Shown piece by piece: positions 1 through 11,321 of a stretch of DNA of 64,000 nucleotides. The DNA is from Pseudomonas syringae (GTDB lineage Bacteria; Pseudomonadota; Gammaproteobacteria; Pseudomonadales; Pseudomonadaceae). The stretch is from NCBI RefSeq assembly GCF_023278085.1, contig NZ_CP066265.1, forward strand, positions 4,412,501 through 4,476,500, in the 5' to 3' direction. Under the pieces are notes generated by a model, which was not told where the DNA came from, ran no database searches, and saw only the letters and a list, made by a program, of their open reading frames with translations. A program made the position numbers and the translations under genes. Position 1 is the stretch's first letter, and each line of letters opens with the position of its first letter.

Positions 1-446
<446 letters not shown>

Positions 447-597
447 AAACATCTAACTGGGTTTTGAGAAAACCCTAAACTTGGCTCAGCAATCGTTGGT
501 TACATCTTTGATTTCTCGCGGAGTAACTTGGGTTGCTGATAATCTGTTGACTTCAGTCTGACACCACAAGCACCCACACGAATTGCTTGATTCAGTT

Positions 598-609
598 GTT
601 AAAGAGCGG
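598..609 (-). promoter_or_regulatory. rrn boxA antitermination element in the 16S leader
   Basis: The minus strand reads CGCTCTTTAACAACTGAATC here. GCTCTTTAACA matches the boxA core that loads NusB/NusE on rRNA leaders. It lies about 150 nt before the mature 16S 5' end, the usual place. The leader between boxA and 16S (447-597) has no gene and probably forms half of the RNase III processing stem with sequence downstream of 16S, which is outside the window. Confidence 0.85.
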
Positions 610-643
610 GTGGTTAAGAGCTTTCGTCTCAACCGAGGCGCGC

Positions 644-671
644 ATTCTACAGCGTCTCTTGTATCTGTCAA
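644..671 (-). promoter_or_regulatory. rrn promoter, promoter-proximal copy (P3)
   Basis: On the minus strand TTGACA (671-666), a 16-bp spacer and TAGAAT (649-644) form a near-consensus sigma70 promoter. The bases after the -10 are GCGCGCCTC, a GC-rich discriminator typical of stringently controlled rRNA promoters. It is the closest of three similar promoters to the 16S gene. Confidence 0.8.
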
Positions 672-763
672 GCGGTTATTTTAAGAAGTTTTCAAAGTTT
701 CCTTTGCAACTTCAACCACTTGCGCTTCGATCAACTCGTGAGTTGCTCATCAGCGGGAGGCGA

Positions 764-791
764 ATTCTACAGCGTTACAACCGCGTGTCAA
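764..791 (-). promoter_or_regulatory. rrn promoter, middle copy (P2)
   Basis: On the minus strand TTGACA (791-786), a 16-bp spacer and TAGAAT (769-764) are followed by TCGCCTCCC, a GC-rich discriminator. Architecture and spacing match the copies at 644-671 and 922-949. Confidence 0.8.
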
Positions 792-921
792 ACTCTTTTT
801 TCTCACCGCTGTCGATCACCCCAGACTCGACCTCTTTCCTCGCTGACTCTCCACTCGAAACCTTCGTAAACCATTGATTTACAAGAGTTTTTCGTTTCCG
901 TCTGCGCCGGAAGTGGGGCGA

Positions 922-949
922 ATTATAGACACATCACAGAGGGCGTCAA
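922..949 (-). promoter_or_regulatory. rrn promoter, distal copy (P1), overlapping the msrQ stop codon
   Basis: On the minus strand TTGACG (949-944), a 16-bp spacer and a perfect TATAAT (927-922) are followed by TCGCCCC, a GC-rich discriminator. The -35 hexamer contains the TGA stop codon of msrQ (948-946), so rRNA transcription starts immediately behind the upstream gene with no separating terminator seen. Confidence 0.85.
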
Positions 950-1578
950 CCGTTATTTTGAACTTTTGCCGATCTGGCCTTGGAAGCACCACCAAGACGC
1001 GGGATTCGCCGAGCAATCACTGGAACCCGCAGCAATAGCAACAGCCCACCTAGACCTGCGTACAAGGCCCACTCTTTAAGGTCAGCCCTGACAATCCAGA
1101 ACATATGCAGCAGGCCCAGCCCCAGAATCACATAGACAAGCCGGTGCAGTTTCTTCCATCGACTACCCAGGCGACGCTGACTGTAGCGATTGGACGTCAC
1201 CGCCAACACCAGCAAACCCAAAAACGCCAACGCACCTACGATGATGTAAGGACGCTTGACCAGCTCGACGCCCAATTGCCCCCAATCCAGCCCGAGGACA
1301 AACAACGCATACATCGTCATGTGCAGCACTACATAAGCAAAGCACCAAAGCCCCAACTGACGACGAACAACAATCCAGCCCGGCCAGCCGCTCAGACGCT
1401 GCAACGGCGTCATCGACATTGTGATCAGCAACATGATCAACGTTGCCAGCCCGAAGTTCTCGACAAGCGCTTTGCCCGGATCAGGCCCCAAGGCGAAAAT
1501 CCACGCCTGATAGAGCCACCACACAGGCGCAACACAAGCCGCAGCGAACACCGCAAAACGAAAAAACGGATAGCGCAT
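946..1578 (-). CDS. msrQ: MsrQ, haem-binding membrane subunit of the periplasmic methionine sulfoxide reductase MsrPQ
   Basis: About 210 residues with five to six hydrophobic segments and histidines in LHMTMY, LHRLVY and LHMFW that fit haem ligation in the YedZ/MsrQ family. MsrQ passes electrons from the quinone pool or a flavin to MsrP in the periplasm. The ATG at 1576-1578 overlaps the msrP stop by one base (TGATG), pointing to translational coupling; a TTG one codon upstream is also open. Its stop codon lies inside the -35 of the rrn P1 promoter. Confidence 0.92.
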   Translation of the reverse strand: MRYPFFRFAVFAAACVAPVWWLYQAWIFALGPDPGKALVENFGLATLIMLLITMSMTPLQRLSGWPGWIVVRRQLGLWCFAYVVLHMTMYALFVLGLDWGQLGVELVKRPYIIVGALAFLGLLVLAVTSNRYSQRRLGSRWKKLHRLVYVILGLGLLHMFWIVRADLKEWALYAGLGGLLLLLRVPVIARRIPRLGGASKARSAKVQNNG

Positions 1579-2591
1579 CAATAGTCCTTCCGCAAATCCA
1601 TGCCTGCATACAAGGAGGCAACCTCCTCCTCGTAGCCATTGAACATCTTCGTATCCCGCACGTTAGGACTGAACAGACCGCTCGGCAGACGACGCTCGCG
1701 GGCCTGTGTCCAGCGCGGATGGTCGACAGTCGGATTGACGTTGGCATAGAAGCCATACTCATTGGCCGCGATACTCTGCCAGGTCGTCTTCGGCTGCTCA
1801 CTGACCAGACTGATACGCACGATGGACTTCACACTCTTGAAGCCATACTTCCACGGCACCACGAGACGCAACGGAGCGCCGTTCTGATTCGGCAGCTCGC
1901 GCCCGTACATGCCCACTGCAAGAATCGCCAGCGGGTTCATCGCCTCATCAAGCCGCAGCCCTTCTACATAAGGCCAGTCGATCAAGGCGAAGTTGGACCG
2001 CTGCCCCGGCATGGATTTGGCGTCCTGCAGCGTCTCAAAGCGAATGTATTTGGCTTTGGATGTCGGCTCTACCTGCTTGAGCAGCTCCGAAATCGGGAAC
2101 CCCATCCATGGGATGACCATCGACCAGGCCTCCACACAGCGCAACCGGTAGATCCGTTCCTCCAGTTGGTAGGGTTTCATGAAATCTTCCAGTGCATAGC
2201 GCCCCGGCTTGCCGACTTCACCATCAATGACCACGCTCCACGGTTCGGTCTGCAACGAACCGGCGTTCTTTGCCGGATCACCCTTGTCCGTGCCGAACTC
2301 ATAGAAGTTGTTGTAGTGGGTCGCGTCCTTGAACGGCGTGATTGCCTCGTCCTTGACATTGACCGCCTGCCATTTCGTGGATGAAAGCTTGTCGTTGAAC
2401 CAGCCCGGCGCCTTGCCGGCCTCGACATCCGCATAGCGGGACGCGTCTGCCGCACTGGCCCAGCGCGGCAGAGCTGTGACGGCAAGACCGGCAAGAGAAC
2501 TGGCGAGCAACGTACGGCGAGAGAGGTAGATGGATTCAGGGGTGACGTCCGACTCTTTTGAGTCGGACGCGGAAGGCAGTTTGATTAGCAT
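1578..2591 (-). CDS. msrP: MsrP, periplasmic methionine sulfoxide reductase catalytic subunit (molybdopterin enzyme)
   Basis: A 337-residue YedY/MsrP-type sulfite-oxidase-fold protein. The N-terminus has a twin-arginine signal (SRRTLLASS, Arg25-Arg26) followed by a hydrophobic stretch and ASA, so a folded, cofactor-loaded protein is exported by Tat. Cys152 in RLRCVEAW is the expected molybdenum ligand. It reduces methionine sulfoxide in envelope proteins after oxidative or chlorine stress. GGAGTCATC precedes the ATG, and the gene is coupled to msrQ. Confidence 0.94.
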   Translation of the reverse strand: MLIKLPSASDSKESDVTPESIYLSRRTLLASSLAGLAVTALPRWASAADASRYADVEAGKAPGWFNDKLSSTKWQAVNVKDEAITPFKDATHYNNFYEFGTDKGDPAKNAGSLQTEPWSVVIDGEVGKPGRYALEDFMKPYQLEERIYRLRCVEAWSMVIPWMGFPISELLKQVEPTSKAKYIRFETLQDAKSMPGQRSNFALIDWPYVEGLRLDEAMNPLAILAVGMYGRELPNQNGAPLRLVVPWKYGFKSVKSIVRISLVSEQPKTTWQSIAANEYGFYANVNPTVDHPRWTQARERRLPSGLFSPNVRDTKMFNGYEEEVASLYAGMDLRKDY

Positions 2592-2662
2592 GATGACTCC
2601 GCAGACTATGGGAACTGATGCACCAATTAGACTACGGAGTATGGTGGAAATCAGATCATTGG

Positions 2663-3508
2663 CTAGGCCTTGCGGCGACGCAATAGATACTGAATCGGTC
2701 CGGACAGGGCGTAAGCGAGGAATATCAGCAGCAGAATACGCGGCGGATCACTGAACACCACGGCAAACACCAGCACCACCGCCAGAATCGCAACAAAAGG
2801 TACACGGCCTTTCAGGTCCAGCTCCTTGAAGCTGTTGTACTTGATGTTGCTGACCATCAGCATGCCGGCTGCCGCAACCAGCAGCGCCACGAGAAACGAC
2901 AGCTTGGAGCCCTGAATCCCGAAATCGCTGAATGCCCAGACCGTTCCGGCCACGACTCCTGCCGCCGCCGGACTGGCCAGACCAATGAAGTAGCGCTTGT
3001 CCGCTTTACCGACCTGGGTATTGAAGCGCGCCAGCCGCAATGCAGCGCCCGCTACGTAGATAAAGGCGACCATCCAGCCGACCTTGCCCATGTCGCCCAA
3101 AGCCCAGCCAAATGCCAGCAACGCCGGAGCCACGCCGAAAGCGACCATGTCGGACAGCGAATCGTATTCGGCGCCGAATGCGCTTTGTGTGTTGGTCATG
3201 CGCGCAACGCGGCCATCCAGCCCGTCAAGGACCATGGCGACAAAGATGGCGATTGCAGCGAATGCGAAATACTTGCTCGCTCCCGCGTAATCACCCGCGC
3301 TCATGGCACTTTGTGCGCTCATGGAACTGATGATCGAGTAGAAACCGGCAAACAGATTCGCCGTGGTAAACAGGTTGGGCAGCAGGTAGATACCGCGATG
3401 CCGGACCTGACGGCCTTCGGCGTCATGCCCTTCTTCCACGTGTTCATCGATCGGTAGCAGACTTTCAGCGTCAGAGGCCTTGACGGGCTCTTCAGGACGT
3501 TCGCTCAT
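2663..3508 (-). CDS. pssA: CDP-diacylglycerol--serine O-phosphatidyltransferase
   Basis: About 281 residues. It carries the CDP-alcohol phosphatidyltransferase signature (DGLDGRVAR, then [14 protein letters not shown]) and several membrane segments, and makes phosphatidylserine, the precursor of phosphatidylethanolamine. The start at MSERPEE (ATG 3508-3506) is chosen because AAGG lies upstream; the longer open frame to 3625 would begin inside the ilvC terminator. The first ~40 residues are acidic and probably cytosolic. It lies downstream of ilvC in the same direction but is separated by a strong terminator. Confidence 0.93.
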   Translation of the reverse strand: MSERPEEPVKASDAESLLPIDEHVEEGHDAEGRQVRHRGIYLLPNLFTTANLFAGFYSIISSMSAQSAMSAGDYAGASKYFAFAAIAIFVAMVLDGLDGRVARMTNTQSAFGAEYDSLSDMVAFGVAPALLAFGWALGDMGKVGWMVAFIYVAGAALRLARFNTQVGKADKRYFIGLASPAAAGVVAGTVWAFSDFGIQGSKLSFLVALLVAAAGMLMVSNIKYNSFKELDLKGRVPFVAILAVVLVFAVVFSDPPRILLLIFLAYALSGPIQYLLRRRKA

Positions 3509-3609
3509 GGAGATTACCTTGCAGCGGTATGAAAAGGTTCGACACAGGTCTGCGGCGAGGGTTCGCCAGCAGAACGTTGCAGCTTTATACCAGAGCCTGA
3601 CCCATAACG

Positions 3610-3640
3610 AAAAAGCGCGACCCATGGGTCGCGCTTTTTT
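3610..3640 (-). terminator. Rho-independent terminator of the ilvIHC operon
   Basis: A near-perfect palindrome, AAAAAGCGCGACCC followed by GGGTCGCGCTTTTTT, with a two-base loop and T tracts on both strands. It sits 36 nt after the ilvC stop, so on the minus strand it ends ilvC transcription before pssA. Confidence 0.88.
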
Positions 3641-3675
3641 AAACCAGCTGTAAACCGGCTATAAACCGGAAAAGC

Positions 3676-5231
<1,556 letters not shown>

Positions 5232-5233
5232 GA

Positions 5234-6958
5234 TTATGTCCGCTCCGTCTTGCTCAACCACATATCGCGCATGGAGCCGTCCTTGATCTGCATCGGATAG
5301 ACGTGCTCTGCCACATCGACCTGAATGTCGAGGAACACCAGCCGGTCAGTCATGGCAAAGGCTTCTTCCATCTTGGGCTTCAGATCTTTCAAATCAGTGA
5401 TGCGCATGCCGACGTGGCCGTAGGCTTCGACCAGTTTGACGAAGTCAGGCAACGATTCCATATAGGAGTGCGAGTGACGTGCGCCGTAGCTCATGTCCTG
5501 CCACTGACGAACCATGCCCAAAACGCCGTTATTGAGCAGAATGATCTTCACCGGCAGACCATACTGCAGACAGGTCGACAGCTCCTGAATGTTCATCTGG
5601 ATACTGCCTTCACCGGTTACACAGGCCACGTGCTCGTCCGGGAAGCTCAGCTTGACGCCCATCGCAGCCGGGAAGCCAAAGCCCATGGTGCCCAGACCGC
5701 CCGAGTTGATCCAGCGGTTCGGTTTGTTGAAGCGGTAGTACTGCGCCGCGAACATCTGATGCTGGCCTACGTCCGAGGTGACATAAGCGTCGCCCTTGGT
5801 GACTTCGCACAGTGTTTCGATCACGGTCTGCGGCTTGATGACAGAGCCATCTCCACGGTTGTACGGGAACAGATCGCCCGTGCCGCGCCACTCGTCAATC
5901 TGCTTCCACCAGGCATCGACCGATGCTTTGTCAGGCGTTTCGCCGATCTCTTTCAGGGTGGCAACCATTTCGGTCAGCACGCTTTCGACCGGACCAACGA
6001 TAGGCACGTCGGCCTTGATGGTCTTGGAGATCGAAGCCGGGTCGATATCGATGTGGATGATCTTGGCATTCGGGCAGAATTTGCTGGCGCCATTGATGAC
6101 CCGGTCATCGAAACGCGCGCCGACGGCCAGAATCACATCGGTATGGTGCATTGCGAGGTTGGCGGTGTAGCTGCCATGCATCCCGAGCATGCCGACGAAC
6201 TGACGATCAGTGCCCGGATAGCAACCCAGACCCATCAGGGTATTTGTGACCGGAGCATTCAGCAGTTGCGCCAGTTCGGTCAGTTGCGCCGAAGCATTGC
6301 CCATGATCACGCCGCCACCGGCATAGATAATCGGACGCTTGGCCGCCAGGAGCATTTCCACAGCCTTGCGGATCTGGCCGGAATGGCCGCGGACCGCAGG
6401 GCTGTAAGAGCGCAGCTTGGCTTTTTTCGGGAAGACGTATTCGAACTTCTCGGCCGGGTTGGTCATGTCTTTCGGAATATCGACAACCACAGGACCAGGA
6501 CGACCGGACTGCGCCAGGTAGAACGCCTTTTTCAGGATTTCCGGGATTTCCGACGGGTGCTTGATCATGAAGCTGTGCTTCACGATCGGCCGGGAGATAC
6601 CGATCATGTCGGTCTCCTGGAACGCATCGGTGCCCACCAGTGTGCTCGCTACCTGACCGGACAGAACCACCATCGGAATGGAGTCCATGTACGCCGTGGC
6701 GATACCGGTAATAGCGTTGGTTGCACCAGGACCCGACGTCACCAGCACCACGCCTGCCTTGCCGGTCGCGCGCGCGTAACCGTCAGCCATGTGCGTGGCA
6801 GCTTGCTCGTGACGAACAAGGATATGGCTCACTGCCGGTTCTTTGAACAGGGCATCGTAGACATGCAGGAGGGCACCACCGGGGTACCCGTAGATGTGCT
6901 CAACGCCTTCGTCACGCAAAAAGCGGACGATCATTTCAGCGCCAGATAAAAGCTCCAC
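5234..6958 (-). CDS. ilvI: Acetolactate synthase large (catalytic) subunit
   Basis: About 574 residues with three domains: TPP-binding Pyr (catalytic Glu in [18 protein letters not shown]), the central FAD-associated domain, and the C-terminal PP domain ([14 protein letters not shown], Mg-TPP motif). It condenses pyruvate with pyruvate or 2-oxobutyrate. I place the start at GTG 6958-6956 (VELLSGAEM) because AGAGG lies seven bases upstream. The GTG at 6967 would have no room for a ribosome site. Confidence 0.94.
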   Translation of the reverse strand: MELLSGAEMIVRFLRDEGVEHIYGYPGGALLHVYDALFKEPAVSHILVRHEQAATHMADGYARATGKAGVVLVTSGPGATNAITGIATAYMDSIPMVVLSGQVASTLVGTDAFQETDMIGISRPIVKHSFMIKHPSEIPEILKKAFYLAQSGRPGPVVVDIPKDMTNPAEKFEYVFPKKAKLRSYSPAVRGHSGQIRKAVEMLLAAKRPIIYAGGGVIMGNASAQLTELAQLLNAPVTNTLMGLGCYPGTDRQFVGMLGMHGSYTANLAMHHTDVILAVGARFDDRVINGASKFCPNAKIIHIDIDPASISKTIKADVPIVGPVESVLTEMVATLKEIGETPDKASVDAWWKQIDEWRGTGDLFPYNRGDGSVIKPQTVIETLCEVTKGDAYVTSDVGQHQMFAAQYYRFNKPNRWINSGGLGTMGFGFPAAMGVKLSFPDEHVACVTGEGSIQMNIQELSTCLQYGLPVKIILLNNGVLGMVRQWQDMSYGARHSHSYMESLPDFVKLVEAYGHVGMRITDLKDLKPKMEEAFAMTDRLVFLDIQVDVAEHVYPMQIKDGSMRDMWLSKTERT

Positions 6959-7356
6959 GTTGTTCACCTCTAAAACGCCAGAATACCGCCCACTAACGGA
7001 CGGGTCTTTATAGGTTTACTGCCAGCAGAGCATGAGCGACGGTGGTCGCCGACTACGTCAGCACTGACTGAGCAAGTATTGGGATGTCCCTGAGTGTTGC
7101 GGAACATTCCCACCCAGCGCGAGGTAACGCGTTGCGGGTGTTACAGGTCGGCGCGGGTGTGCGCCTCATGATCTACCGAGAGGGTCTGCTTCTGGCAGTC
7201 CTTCTACAGCGAACTTTGGATTGTTGTGATTCCCCCCCCTCAAGTCAAGTCATCCGTGCGCTTTCTTGGCAGCAAGCCCATGAAATCGCACCATTTCGGA
7301 CGGAAACGCACTGTTATGGTAGTTTTCAAGAGGCACAGACACCTCAAGGACTCGAC
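6959..7356. other. Divergent intergenic region, ilvI leader and promoter of the DUF4124 gene
   Basis: About 400 bases with no supported gene. On the minus strand a possible sigma70 promoter lies near 7245 (TTGACT, 17-bp spacer, AACAAT), which would give ilvI a leader of about 270 nt. An eight-base C run lies near 7231. A 38-codon minus-strand frame in the leader has no clear run of branched-chain amino-acid codons. No riboswitch was recognised. Confidence 0.4.
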
Positions 7357-7773
7357 ATGCGCTGGATGATTCTCGCCGCAGCACTGACCATTGCTACAAC
7401 CGGCCAGGCCGCTTCCGTTTACAAATGGGTCGACGCCCAGGGCGTGACACACTTTGACGCTCAACCGCCGACTGGCCAGCAGGCGCAGCAAATCAACGTG
7501 CAACAACCGCCACCCGCTGCAGCACCCGCCATGCCTGCGGACGATGGGGACGCACGGCAACGCGCCATCGACCAGAAAGTCAAAAGCCAGGTGAAAATGC
7601 AGGAAGCCAAACGTGCCGAGAATTGCGACACCTTGCGCACCAATCTCGCGCAACTGCAGAACAATCCACGGGTACGCGAGCAGGTGGGCGGAGAGTCGAG
7701 GCGTCTTACGGAGGAGAACCGCAAGACGCGTATCGAAGAAACCGAACGGGCGATCAGTGACTTCTGCCGTTAG
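7357..7773 (+). CDS. DUF4124-domain exported protein
   Basis: 138 residues. An N-terminal signal peptide (MRWMILAAALTIATTGQAAS) is followed directly by the DUF4124 motif VYKWVDAQGVTHFDAQPP, then a Gln/Pro-rich linker and a charged C-terminal helical region containing a pair of cysteines. AAGGA at 7346-7350 sets the ATG. The family is common in pseudomonad envelopes; its function is not known. Confidence 0.85.
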   Translation: MRWMILAAALTIATTGQAASVYKWVDAQGVTHFDAQPPTGQQAQQINVQQPPPAAAPAMPADDGDARQRAIDQKVKSQVKMQEAKRAENCDTLRTNLAQLQNNPRVREQVGGESRRLTEENRKTRIEETERAISDFCR

Positions 7774-7776
7774 CGA

Positions 7777-8106
7777 TCAACGCGCCTCGACAATCAACTG
7801 ATCGAACCGCGCCAGATGCTGTAGCAGCAGACGGGTTTCACTCAGGCGACCGGCATAGACCATCTCGGCCATGTCTACGATGCCGGATGCATTGGGCAGC
7901 GGCAGGTCGCGCTCAAGGATGACTTTCATGCGCGGCAGAAAGATCCATTGCAGCCACTGAGCGAATTCCAGCGTATCGACGCTGAAAGGCTCCTGACTGG
8001 AAAGCGCTGCTTCGCCAGGCGGCGTAACATCCCACCAGCCCAGCGCACGCAACTCGCGCTCTATCAGCAGTAACTGCTCGGCAACCTCAGGCAGACGCTG
8101 ATCCAT
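7777..8106 (-). CDS. YqcC-family (DUF446) protein
   Basis: 109 residues, all helical, with the family's PFSVDTLEFAQWLQWIFLPRM core. YqcC-type proteins are small cytosolic proteins of unknown role. The ATG overlaps the stop of the upstream TPR lipoprotein gene by one base (TGATG), so it is coupled to that gene and probably part of an mrcB-TPR-yqcC transcript. Confidence 0.85.
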   Translation of the reverse strand: MDQRLPEVAEQLLLIERELRALGWWDVTPPGEAALSSQEPFSVDTLEFAQWLQWIFLPRMKVILERDLPLPNASGIVDMAEMVYAGRLSETRLLLQHLARFDQLIVEAR

Positions 8107-8852
8107 CAGCGAGCCTTCTGACGAGCCAGCGCAGCACCGGCTGCATCACCCTGCTTCTCACGGGACTGCGCGATCAGCCCCCAAAGGCTGGCCTGAAGGC
8201 TGGCACGACCATTGGCGTAAGTCAGACCGCGACGAGCCAGTTGCTCGGCCTGGGCAGCATCGCCCTGGGCCAGACGCACCTGCGCCAGACGATAAAGCAC
8301 CTGCGGCTCGCGCGGTGCAACACGCTGTGCGCGCTCAAGACTGGAAGATGCGCCATTGAGATCACCGCTGCTCTGCTGTTGCTGTGCAGTGGTCAGCAAG
8401 GCCAATACCGGACCGTCCAGTTGCTCGTCTTCGGACAAACCACCGCCGCTTGAAGGAATGCCGCTCGGGGCCGATGCTGCCGGCATGCTGTAGCTGTTAT
8501 TCGCGGCAGGAGCCTGGCTGATCGGTGCTTGCGTGACCGGAGCCGCATCGACCGGCGGCGTGTTGACGCTGAACGGAGCCTGGCTGGCCGGAGCAGAGAA
8601 ACTCTGACCCGCATCAGCGCCGCCCCCGCCCGGTACCATCACCACGACGCCCGAATCCTGCGGTACTGCTTGCGGCTGTTGCTGAACAGGCGCGGTGTTG
8701 GCCCGATAAGCGCCTTTGTTTGTAGCTGCCACACGCTCGCCGTTGGACACTCTGGAGCTCGAATCCTCGACCGGAATAGAGCCGCGCTCCACGCTGGCAC
8801 AGCCATTCAGCAAAGCCAGAGCCGTTAAAGCTGGAATCCACCATTTATTCAC
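8106..8852 (-). CDS. Tetratricopeptide-repeat lipoprotein
   Basis: About 248 residues. The N-terminus (NKWWIPALTALALLNGC) is a lipoprotein signal with the lipobox Cys near residue 19. A long low-complexity Ala/Pro/Gln-rich linker follows. Two TPR-like units occupy the C-terminal ~90 residues (LLTTAQQQQSSGDLNGA, LYRLAQVRLAQGDAAQAEQ). I chose GTG 8852-8850 because GAGG lies seven bases upstream. The gene begins 17 nt after the mrcB stop, so a role with PBP1b at the outer membrane is possible, but this is inferred only from position. Confidence 0.82.
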   Translation of the reverse strand: MNKWWIPALTALALLNGCASVERGSIPVEDSSSRVSNGERVAATNKGAYRANTAPVQQQPQAVPQDSGVVVMVPGGGGADAGQSFSAPASQAPFSVNTPPVDAAPVTQAPISQAPAANNSYSMPAASAPSGIPSSGGGLSEDEQLDGPVLALLTTAQQQQSSGDLNGASSSLERAQRVAPREPQVLYRLAQVRLAQGDAAQAEQLARRGLTYANGRASLQASLWGLIAQSREKQGDAAGAALARQKAR

Positions 8853-8869
8853 GTCAAAACCTCGATTGC

Positions 8870-11191
8870 CTAGTTCAACCAACCCTTGACCCAGTCCATC
8901 ACCTCAGTCGCAGGTGCTGGAGCGCCGCCGCATGTCGCGCCGGGCTGGGGCTCACTGCCGCGAATATACGGCATCTGCACTGCGTTCGGGCAGCTGGCGT
9001 CCGAGCCCTGGCCTGTCTGCGAATCCACCCACGCCTGAACGACGTTGTCCGGCATCGCCATGTCCAGTGGCAGCGGATCGGCCTTGCGCATGAAGCTCGT
9101 CCAGACCTGCAAGGCCCCGGTAGCACCGGTGAACGGTGTCTTGCCGTTATCGTCGCGGCCCATCCAGACTACCGCCAGCAGATCCTGACTGAAGCCGGCA
9201 AACCAGCTGTCGCGAGAATCGTTACTGGTGCCGGTCTTGCCCGCCAGGTTCAACGAGCTCGGCAACACGTTGTAAACAGATTTGCCTGTCCCCTCGCGCA
9301 TGACACGCTGCATCGCATTCTGTACCAGATAAATCGCACCTGGATCAAAGCGCTGCTCGATCTTGAACGGATAGCGCTTGAGCGGTTCACCTTCAGCGGT
9401 CAGCACGCTGCGAATGCCACGCATCGGCGTATTGAACCCGCCACTGGCGATGGTCTGATACATGGTGGCGACTTCCATCGGACTCAAGCCGCCCGCGCCC
9501 AGTAACATCGACGGATAGGCAGGCCACTCGCGGGTCACACCCAGCTTGGCCAGCGTTTTGAAAACGTTTGGAATGCCCAGATCAAGGCCCAGCTTGGCGG
9601 TCGACAGGTTGTAGGAGTGCGCCAGCCCCTGATACAGGAAGATATTGCCGTGGGACTTGCGATCGTAATTTTGCGGCTTCCAGATCTGACCGTCGGCACC
9701 CTTGACCTGAAACAGCTCATCGGCGATCCAAGTGGTCAGTGTGTACTGGCTCGGGCGCTCCAGCGCCGTCAGATAGATAGCCGGTTTGACCAGCGAGCCA
9801 ATCGGCCGCACCGCGTCGATCGCCCGGTTGAAGCCCGAGAACCCGGCTTCACGCCCACCGATCAGCGCCTGCACTTCGCCGGTCTCCGGATTGGTGACGA
9901 CCATGCCCGCCTCTACTTCATCAACACCCTTGCGCCCGGCGAGCTTTTTGAACGTGTCGTCTATGGCGGCCTGGGATTTCATCTGCAGGATCGGATCGAA
10001 ACTGGTGAAGATCCGCAGACCCTCTTCGGTCAAGTCTTCATCACGATAGTCTTCACGTAACTGACGCTTGACCAGATCAAGAAACGCCGGGAACGAGCTG
10101 TCGGCCAACGTGCCGGTTTTGGTCACACCCAGTGGCAGTTTTTTCGCAGCGGCGACCACTTCCGGCGTGGCAACCCCTTGCTGCTCAAATAAGTCGAGCA
10201 CCAGATTACGACGTTCAAGCGCGCGCTCGGGATTACGACGCGGGTTATAGAAGGACGGCCCTTTGACCAGACCGACCAGCATCGCCACCTGATGAATTTT
10301 CAGCTCGGACAGCGGCTGACTGAAGAAATACTGACTGGCCAGGCCGAAACCGTGGACAGCACGCTGGCCGTCCTGACCGACAAATACCTCGTTGAGATAC
10401 GCTTCGAGGATTTCCTGCTTGCTGTAATGAATCTCCAGCAAGACAGCCATCATGGCTTCGGTCAGTTTGCGGGTCAGGCTGCGCTCGTTGGTCAGGTAGA
10501 AGTTCTTGACCAACTGTTGAGTCAGCGTACTGCCGCCCTGGCGCATCTGCCCTTGAGAGGTGTTGACCCAGATAGCCCTAGCGATGGATTTGGGCGACAC
10601 ACCAAAGTGGTGATAGAAGTCCCGGTCCTCGACCGCCACCAGCCCGTCGAGCAGATACGGCGGTGCCTGATCGAGCTTGATCAGGATGCGGTCTTCAAGA
10701 TTTTTCGGATACAAGCCGCCGATCAGCAAGGGTTCAAGCCGCGCCACTGCAAGCTTGGCGCCATTGCCCGAGGACAGGTCGGCTACGTAGTCACCAGAAA
10801 AGCGCACGCGAACCTGCTGCGCTGCGTCAGTGCCTTCGTAGAACTGAAAGCCACGCGTGTTGAGATCGACGGTATTGCCGTTCACCGCTGCGGCGCCGGG
10901 CCCGTTCGCCACGCTTTCGCGGCGATAGCCCAAAGCGTCCAGTTCGATGAGAAAGTCATCGCGGCTGAGTTTTTGCCCGACGAACAGCTCCAGCGGCCGT
11001 GCATAGACCTTGGCCGGAATGGTCCAGCGCTTGCCGGAAAATTTTTCCTGAACAATGGCATCGAGATAAATCGCCAGGCCGCCCAGCAGAACCAGGCCGA
11101 CGATACCAAGCTTCAACGCCCAGCCCAGCCACTTGTGCAGGCTGCGGGGAGGTTGCTTTTTGGGGGAACGAGAGGTGCGGGATCGAGTCAT
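8870..11191 (-). CDS. mrcB: Penicillin-binding protein 1B (bifunctional transglycosylase/transpeptidase)
   Basis: 773 residues. A short basic cytosolic tail and one membrane segment (about 24-46) precede a UB2H-like domain, the GT51 glycosyltransferase domain (catalytic Glu188 in VAVEDRDFYHHFG; GGSTLTQQLVKNFYL) and the transpeptidase domain (Ser466 in GSLVKP, KTGTSND near 657). It polymerises and cross-links peptidoglycan. Two Cys in the C-terminal tail (SCPNAV, ATCGG) may form a disulfide. Confidence 0.95.
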   Translation of the reverse strand: MTRSRTSRSPKKQPPRSLHKWLGWALKLGIVGLVLLGGLAIYLDAIVQEKFSGKRWTIPAKVYARPLELFVGQKLSRDDFLIELDALGYRRESVANGPGAAAVNGNTVDLNTRGFQFYEGTDAAQQVRVRFSGDYVADLSSGNGAKLAVARLEPLLIGGLYPKNLEDRILIKLDQAPPYLLDGLVAVEDRDFYHHFGVSPKSIARAIWVNTSQGQMRQGGSTLTQQLVKNFYLTNERSLTRKLTEAMMAVLLEIHYSKQEILEAYLNEVFVGQDGQRAVHGFGLASQYFFSQPLSELKIHQVAMLVGLVKGPSFYNPRRNPERALERRNLVLDLFEQQGVATPEVVAAAKKLPLGVTKTGTLADSSFPAFLDLVKRQLREDYRDEDLTEEGLRIFTSFDPILQMKSQAAIDDTFKKLAGRKGVDEVEAGMVVTNPETGEVQALIGGREAGFSGFNRAIDAVRPIGSLVKPAIYLTALERPSQYTLTTWIADELFQVKGADGQIWKPQNYDRKSHGNIFLYQGLAHSYNLSTAKLGLDLGIPNVFKTLAKLGVTREWPAYPSMLLGAGGLSPMEVATMYQTIASGGFNTPMRGIRSVLTAEGEPLKRYPFKIEQRFDPGAIYLVQNAMQRVMREGTGKSVYNVLPSSLNLAGKTGTSNDSRDSWFAGFSQDLLAVVWMGRDDNGKTPFTGATGALQVWTSFMRKADPLPLDMAMPDNVVQAWVDSQTGQGSDASCPNAVQMPYIRGSEPQPGATCGGAPAPATEVMDWVKGWLN

Positions 11192-11321
11192 GGGCGCGGA
11201 TTATACGCACTTTGCCAAGGATCGACAGACGCCTGAGTCAGCGGTTTGCAGCCTCGTGCCAAGCGGCCATAATGGCTGCATCCAGCACTTACATTTTGAA
11301 TACATTCCTGAAGGATCGTCC

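Noticed and set aside
587..877. 96-codon plus-strand frame in the rrn leader
   Set aside because: It crosses boxA and two rRNA promoters; no ribosome site or homology recognised.
5303..6949. Long plus-strand open frame (548 codons) across ilvI
   Set aside because: It is antisense to the well-conserved ilvI, has no family motif, and arises from GC-rich codon bias.
7030..7150. Leader peptide for branched-chain attenuation upstream of ilvI
   Set aside because: The minus-strand frame near here has only scattered Ile/Leu/Val codons and no paired terminator/antiterminator was found.
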